A DNA stretch of 32,668 nt from assembly GCF_913055775.1 (NCBI RefSeq), contig NZ_CAJXJX010000014.1, positions 1-32,668 of the forward strand, written 5' to 3'. The notes under the pieces are model-generated. The model was not told the origin of the DNA. It worked only from the letters and a program-made list of their open reading frames with translations, and ran no database searches. This DNA is from an uncultured Demequina sp. Lineage in GTDB: Bacteria > Actinomycetota > Actinomycetes > Actinomycetales > Demequinaceae. The number at the start of each line of letters is the position of its first letter. The stretch's first letter is position 1. The position numbers were made by a program, and so were the translations under genes. Below, piece by piece: positions 28,599 through 32,668 of this stretch.

Positions 28599-30264
28599 CG
28601 ACGCCGAGGGTGAGGTCCCCGTTCGCCGCAGGCGTTCGCTCGGCAGCTCCACCGCCATCATGGCCTCGGGGACGGCCGTCTCCCGCCTCCTGGGCCTGGT
28701 CCGCAACGCCGCGCTGGTCGCCGCGATCGGCGTCAACGCCCCTGCCGCGAACGCCTACGACATCGCGAACAAGCTGCCGAACGCGATGTTCGCGATCCTC
28801 GCCGCCGGAGTCCTCAACGCGGCCCTCGTGCCACAGATCGTCAAAGCCTTCCAGCGCAAGGACGGCGCCCGCACCGTGGACCGCATCCTCACGATCGGCG
28901 GCGTGCTGACCCTGGGCGTGACGGTGGTGTTCACCCTCACCGCGCAGCTGTGGGTCATGCTCTACACGCCGCGCGACTGGTCGAGCGAGATGGTCGCCCT
29001 CGCCACGGCCTTCGCGTTCTGGTGCATTCCGCAGCTGTTCTTCTACGGCCTCTACACGCTGCTGGGCAACGTCCTCAACGCCCGCGAGCAGTTCGGCTGG
29101 TTCATGTGGGCGCCGGTGCTGAACAACATCGTCGCGATCGCGGGCCTGGTTGCCTACCTGCTGACGTTCGCACCGTTCGACGAGGCGAACATCCTGGCGC
29201 CCGAGGACTGGACGCCGGGAGCGATCGCGCTGATCGGCGGCGTCGCGACACTGGGTGTCGCCTCGCAGGCGATCATCCTGATCTTCCCCATGATCAAGGG
29301 CGGCTACCGGTGGCACTGGCGCTGGCGCGGCCCCCAGGGCGAGCTCACCGTCATCGGCCGCATCGCCGGGTGGGCCCTGGCAGCCGTGATCGTCGAGCAG
29401 ATCGCCGTCGTGTTCGTCACGCGCGTCTCCGCGGCGGCCAACCCTGACGGCACCCAGCTCGACATCGCCGGCAACGCTGCGTACTTCAACGCGCTCTCGC
29501 TGTACCTGGTCCCGCACTCGCTGGTGACGGTGTCGATCGCCACCGCGATGTTCACCGCGATGGCCCGCCACGCCGCCAACACGGACATGCCGCACCTGCG
29601 CGCGGACCTGTCGCTCGGCCTGAGATCCGTGGGAGTCTTCACGCTGTTCGCGACGGTCGCGATGATCGTGGTCGCGCCGTACCTGGTGCGCATCGTCATG
29701 CCCACGGCGAGCCCGCCCGAGGCGAACTCCGTGGTGCAGGTGCTGATCGCGATGCTCCTGGGCCTGGTGCCGCTGGGCGCGACCGTGCTGTTCAAGCGCA
29801 CCTACTTCGTGCTCGAGGATGCGCGCTCGATCTTCTACATGCACATCCCCATGGCGATCGCGTGGATCGGCGTCGCCTACCTCGCGATGGCCCTCACGGA
29901 GCCGCAGTGGTGGACCGTGGGCGTGGGCCTGGGCCTCGCCACGTCCAACTGGGTCGGCGTGCTGCTGCGCGCTGGCGGGCTCCGCCGCCGGCTGGGCGGC
30001 CTCGACGGGCGTCGGGTGCTCTCGGTGCACGTGCGCGCGCTGATCGCTGCCTCCATCGCTGGAGCCGCAGGCTGGGGCCTGCTCCGCCTCGCGCCGCCCG
30101 CCTCGGACCTGCCGGGAACCTCGGGACTCGTCACGGCGATCGGCATCGTCGCCCTGAGCGGCGTCGTGATGCTGGCTCTCTACGCGGGCGGGCTGTGGGC
30201 CCTCCGCGTCAGCGAGGCACGGGACGTGGCGCGGCCCCTGCTGCGACGCCTCGGCCGCCGTTAG
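28591..30264 (+). CDS. murJ: Lipid II flippase MurJ
   Basis: A 557-residue MOP-superfamily flippase that moves lipid II to the outer face of the membrane. The N-terminal signature is clear (SSTAIMASGTAVSRLLGLVRNAALVAAIG, ANAYDIANKLPNAMFAILAAGVLNAALVPQIVKAFQ), with the Arg residues of the central cavity region, and about 14 membrane helices. The ATG at 28591 overlaps the DUF6049 stop. It lacks the C-terminal pseudokinase and sugar-binding domains fused to mycobacterial MviN; here a separate pseudokinase gene follows 36 nt downstream. A TAGGAT hexamer overlapping its stop codon could be a promoter for that gene. Confidence 0.95.
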   Translation: MTDDAEGEVPVRRRRSLGSSTAIMASGTAVSRLLGLVRNAALVAAIGVNAPAANAYDIANKLPNAMFAILAAGVLNAALVPQIVKAFQRKDGARTVDRILTIGGVLTLGVTVVFTLTAQLWVMLYTPRDWSSEMVALATAFAFWCIPQLFFYGLYTLLGNVLNAREQFGWFMWAPVLNNIVAIAGLVAYLLTFAPFDEANILAPEDWTPGAIALIGGVATLGVASQAIILIFPMIKGGYRWHWRWRGPQGELTVIGRIAGWALAAVIVEQIAVVFVTRVSAAANPDGTQLDIAGNAAYFNALSLYLVPHSLVTVSIATAMFTAMARHAANTDMPHLRADLSLGLRSVGVFTLFATVAMIVVAPYLVRIVMPTASPPEANSVVQVLIAMLLGLVPLGATVLFKRTYFVLEDARSIFYMHIPMAIAWIGVAYLAMALTEPQWWTVGVGLGLATSNWVGVLLRAGGLRRRLGGLDGRRVLSVHVRALIAASIAGAAGWGLLRLAPPASDLPGTSGLVTAIGIVALSGVVMLALYAGGLWALRVSEARDVARPLLRRLGRR

Positions 30265-30300
30265 GATGAGACTCCGGAATCGGGAGAAAGGGGCCACGAG

Positions 30301-31668
30301 GTGCAGGCAGGTGCGACGCTAGGGCGCCGCTTCACCGTGCTGCGCACCGTGGACCATGATCTCCCCGGAGTCGAGCGCTGGGTGGCGCAGGATGCGCGAC
30401 GCGACCTCGACGTCACCCTCGACGTGCTCACCTCGGTCGCGCCGAGCGCGGTGCGGCGTGCCGCAGTCCGCGCCGCCCAGGTGCGCGACGCGCGATTCGC
30501 GCGCGTCATCGCCTCCGGACGCGAGTCGGTGGCAGGCGAGCGCATCACGTACGTCGTCACCGAGAGGCCCACGGGAGTCTCGGTCGCCGAGCTCGCCGGC
30601 CACCGCATCGTCCCTCCGAGCGCTGCGTGCGCACTGATCTCCGAAGCCGCCCGCGCGTTGAGCGTCGCCGCCTCTCAGGGGGTCCACCACGGGCATGTGC
30701 GCGCGCAGGCGCTGACGATCACCGACGCGGGTCGCGTCGTGGTCTCCGGGCTGGACTCGGACGGCGAGCTCGCGAACCAGGCAGGGGTGGGGCGCGGTCG
30801 GACAGAGGTGGCCGATGCGCACGCACTCGCGCAGCTCTTCCTCACCCTGGTGACGGGGATGGAGTCGACGCAGGTCACGGTGCCGGATCTTCCGGACGAC
30901 CTGCCGCTGGGTGCGGCGGACCTGGCGCGCGGAGCGGTCGCGGGCGAGGGTCCCGGGACCCTCGCCCAGCTCACGCTCGCGCTCGGCGCGGCCGATCCGA
31001 CCGCGCTGCGATCCCTGCGCCGTACATGGCACGCGCTGCCATCGGTGGACGAGCCCGAGGTCGCCCCCCGGCCACCGGTCCCCGCGGTGCGCGTCGACCC
31101 CGCCACGCTGTCCGCAGCCGAGCACGAGGCCGCCGCCGCGCTCGTGGCCGGCGTCGCGGCACCCGTGGTGGCGCAGGAGGTCGTCACCGAGCACATCGAT
31201 CCCGCCGTCATCCCGCACCCCGCTGACGAACGCGCGCAGTACGCGACCCCCGAGCAGGCCGCCCGGTTCTCCAAGCGCACGCGTCGCGCCGTCGAGCGCA
31301 CGAGCCACGAGCCCCTCGCCCTGGACACGTTCGAGGAGATCAACGAAGAGCAGAACGAGGGCACGTCGAGGTCCCTGTGGCTCGCGATGCTCGAGGGGAT
31401 CCAGCGGCACGTTCCCACGAACGCGCCCCTGGACACCGCGGTGGACTGGGCGCGGCAGCGGTCGGAGCGCGCCGGCCCACTGCGGACAGGACCCCTGCTC
31501 GTGGGCCTGTTCCTGACCGCGATCATCATCGTGGGCGCGGTCGCCTTCTCGGTTCTGCAGTCGCCCCTCGACGGCGAGGACGAGATCGTCGACCCGATGC
31601 CCGACTACCCGGACTTCACCTTCTCGCCGGAGCCACCGCCTTCACCCGAAGCCGGCGACGGCGGCTGA
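30301..31668 (+). CDS. Membrane-anchored pseudokinase downstream of murJ
   Basis: A 455-residue protein. Residues about 1-240 have a protein-kinase-like fold ([40 protein letters not shown] at the N-lobe), but catalytic motifs are missing: the HRD loop position reads [14 protein letters not shown] and the DFG position SGLDSDGE. A long Ala/Pro-rich linker follows, then a Arg/Glu-rich segment, one transmembrane helix (about 397-420, [24 protein letters not shown]) and a short acidic Pro-rich extracellular tail. In mycobacteria the pseudokinase is fused to MviN and, when phosphorylated by PknB, binds the FHA protein FhaA; this protein probably does the same job in trans. The start is GTG at 30301 after GAGAAAGGGG. 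Function is inference from context. Confidence 0.85.
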   Translation: MQAGATLGRRFTVLRTVDHDLPGVERWVAQDARRDLDVTLDVLTSVAPSAVRRAAVRAAQVRDARFARVIASGRESVAGERITYVVTERPTGVSVAELAGHRIVPPSAACALISEAARALSVAASQGVHHGHVRAQALTITDAGRVVVSGLDSDGELANQAGVGRGRTEVADAHALAQLFLTLVTGMESTQVTVPDLPDDLPLGAADLARGAVAGEGPGTLAQLTLALGAADPTALRSLRRTWHALPSVDEPEVAPRPPVPAVRVDPATLSAAEHEAAAALVAGVAAPVVAQEVVTEHIDPAVIPHPADERAQYATPEQAARFSKRTRRAVERTSHEPLALDTFEEINEEQNEGTSRSLWLAMLEGIQRHVPTNAPLDTAVDWARQRSERAGPLRTGPLLVGLFLTAIIIVGAVAFSVLQSPLDGEDEIVDPMPDYPDFTFSPEPPPSPEAGDGG

Positions 31669-31696
31669 CCCCTCCGCCGCGGCGCGCACCGGCCAC

Positions 31697-31730
31697 TTGG
31701 ACCGGGAACACCGACGGCCTACCATCTGTT
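31697..31730 (+). promoter_or_regulatory. trxB promoter: SigR/SigH-type (GGGAAC-N18-GTT) overlapping a housekeeping-type promoter
   Basis: GGGAAC (31704-31709) and GTT (31728-31730) are separated by exactly 18 nt, the form of promoters read by the disulfide-stress sigma factors SigR of Streptomyces and SigH of mycobacteria, which control trxB there. Interleaved with it, TTGGAC (31697-31702) and TACCAT (31720-31725) have the 17-bp spacing of a housekeeping promoter. Dual control, basal plus stress-induced, is therefore likely. Confidence 0.7.
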
Positions 31731-31781
31731 ACGGATCCGGGTACGAACACCCGGCACAGGAACCAACTGAAGGACACCGAC

Positions 31782-32668
31782 GTGAGCGACACGCGCCAGA
31801 TCATCATCGTGGGCTCCGGCCCCGCCGGCTACACCGCCGCCATCTATGCGGCGCGCGCAGGCCTGCAGCCGCTCGTGATCGCGGGCTCGATCACCGCTGG
31901 CGGCGCCCTCATGAACACCACGGAGGTCGAGAACTTCCCCGGCTTCGTCGAGGGGATCCAGGGACCTGAGCTGATGGAGACCCTGCAGGGCCAGGCCGAG
32001 CGCTTTGGCGCCGAGGTGCTGTTCGACGACGTCACTCAGATGAACCTTGATGGTCCGGTCAAGACGGTCACGACGGGCATGGGCAAGGAATTCTCCGGTC
32101 GCGCCGTCATCCTGGCCACCGGCTCTGCCTACCGCGAGCTGGGGCTCGAGGACGAGAAGCGCCTGTCCGGCAAGGGCGTGAGCTGGTGCGCGACCTGCGA
32201 CGGCTTCTTCTTCCGCGACCAGGAGGTCGTGGTCATCGGCGGCGGCGACTCCGCGATGGAGGAGGCCACCTTCCTCACGCGCTTCGCGTCCAAGGTGACC
32301 GTGGTGCACCGCCGCGACGAGCTGCGCGCCTCGAAGATCATGGCGGACCGTGCCAAGAACGACCCCAAGATCGAGTTCGCGTGGAACTCCGAGGTCGCCG
32401 GCCTTGAGGGCACCGACAAGCTCTCGGGCGTGCGCCTGCGCGACATCAACACCGGCGAGGAGCGCGTCGTGCCTGCTACCGGCATGTTCGTCGCCATCGG
32501 GCACATCCCGCGCTCGGAGCTGGTCGAGGGCGTCATCGACACCGACGCCGAAGGCTACGTGCAGGTGATCGGCCGGACGACCGCCACCAACGTCGATGGC
32601 GTCTTCGCGTGCGGCGACCTCGTCGACAACCGCTACCGTCAGGCCATCACCGCTGCCGGCTCCGGCTG
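31782..32668 (+). CDS. trxB: Thioredoxin-disulfide reductase (3' end missing)
   Basis: The first 295 residues of an FAD/NADPH thioredoxin reductase that keeps cytoplasmic thioredoxin reduced. The FAD motif is [18 protein letters not shown], the redox-active centre is WCATCDG (Cys136, Cys139), the NADPH motif is [15 protein letters not shown] followed by [14 protein letters not shown], and the second FAD-binding motif [25 protein letters not shown] lies near the cut. About 10-20 residues are probably missing at the window end. The GTG start at 31782 follows AAGGA. It has its own promoter. Reduced thioredoxin made here is the expected electron source for the CcdA homologue at 6867. Confidence 0.97.
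   Translation, partial: MSDTRQIIIVGSGPAGYTAAIYAARAGLQPLVIAGSITAGGALMNTTEVENFPGFVEGIQGPELMETLQGQAERFGAEVLFDDVTQMNLDGPVKTVTTGMGKEFSGRAVILATGSAYRELGLEDEKRLSGKGVSWCATCDGFFFRDQEVVVIGGGDSAMEEATFLTRFASKVTVVHRRDELRASKIMADRAKNDPKIEFAWNSEVAGLEGTDKLSGVRLRDINTGEERVVPATGMFVAIGHIPRSELVEGVIDTDAEGYVQVIGRTTATNVDGVFACGDLVDNRYRQAITAAGSG

Noticed and set aside
28429-30297. A 622-codon antisense open frame over murJ
   Set aside because: Composition is Arg/His/Glu/Asp-rich without any recognisable domain; murJ on the other strand explains the DNA fully.
1-32668. tRNA, rRNA, CRISPR, insertion sequences, prophage or integrative element
   Set aside because: I found no tRNA-like cloverleaf, no regular spaced repeat array, no transposase or integrase, and no region of clearly different base composition.

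Overview
The window is high-GC actinobacterial chromosome, most likely from the order Micrococcales (Cellulomonas/Demequina-type). The evidence is the very high GC content with G/C third positions, frequent GTG starts, several TAnnnT-N6-ATG leaderless promoters, a zinc-free ribosomal protein S18, and a gene order that matches, from memory, the origin-proximal region of Streptomyces and relatives (dnaB-rplI-rpsR-ssb-rpsF ... ponA-padR-ino1 ... pcnA-nudix-DUF6049-murJ-trxB). dnaA, parAB and oriC are not in the window; by analogy they should lie beyond the right edge. Coding density is high. I see no tRNA, rRNA, CRISPR array, insertion sequence or prophage.

Layout. Positions 1-5300: end of a CPBP-family membrane protease; a large membrane protein joining a degenerate kinase domain to a lysyl-PG-synthase/AglD-type flippase domain; a SulP anion transporter converging on it so that the two stop codons share one CTAG; and an unrecognised small protein. 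Positions 5300-9230: a metal and thiol-redox island. It holds a His-rich AztD-like zinc metallochaperone lipoprotein behind a Zur-like palindrome, a CcdA/DsbD membrane electron carrier, and two secreted thioredoxin-fold lipoproteins (WCPIC, WCPTC), one with an unusual Met/Asp/Glu-rich linker. Positions 9280-12810: replicative helicase dnaB and the rpsF-ssb-rpsR-rplI operon, separated by a 621-bp non-coding region rich in DnaA-box-like 9-mers and inverted repeats.

Positions 12960-18730: cell envelope genes: a FemX-type aminoacyltransferase, a small membrane protein coupled to the class A penicillin-binding protein ponA, then padR-ino1 behind a perfect palindrome that looks like the PadR operator. 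Positions 18940-24370: accessory small genes: NAD(P)-binding protein, LysE exporter, tandem DUF805 proteins, MFS transporter, DUF559 nuclease-like protein, small membrane protein. Positions 24370-32668: the conserved block pcnA (divergent), nudix, DUF6049, murJ, a pseudokinase with a transmembrane segment, and trxB (cut by the window end) behind a SigR/SigH-type promoter.

The signals not explained by genes are: (1) a 40-bp unit built of two 20-bp palindromes, found between two convergent gene pairs; (2) a 10-mer, GCCGATGCGG, present 17 times exactly; (3) the DnaA-box cluster upstream of dnaB; (4) crossing inverted repeats beside it. No single complete new system is obvious. These repeats and the redox/metal island deserve the closest look.
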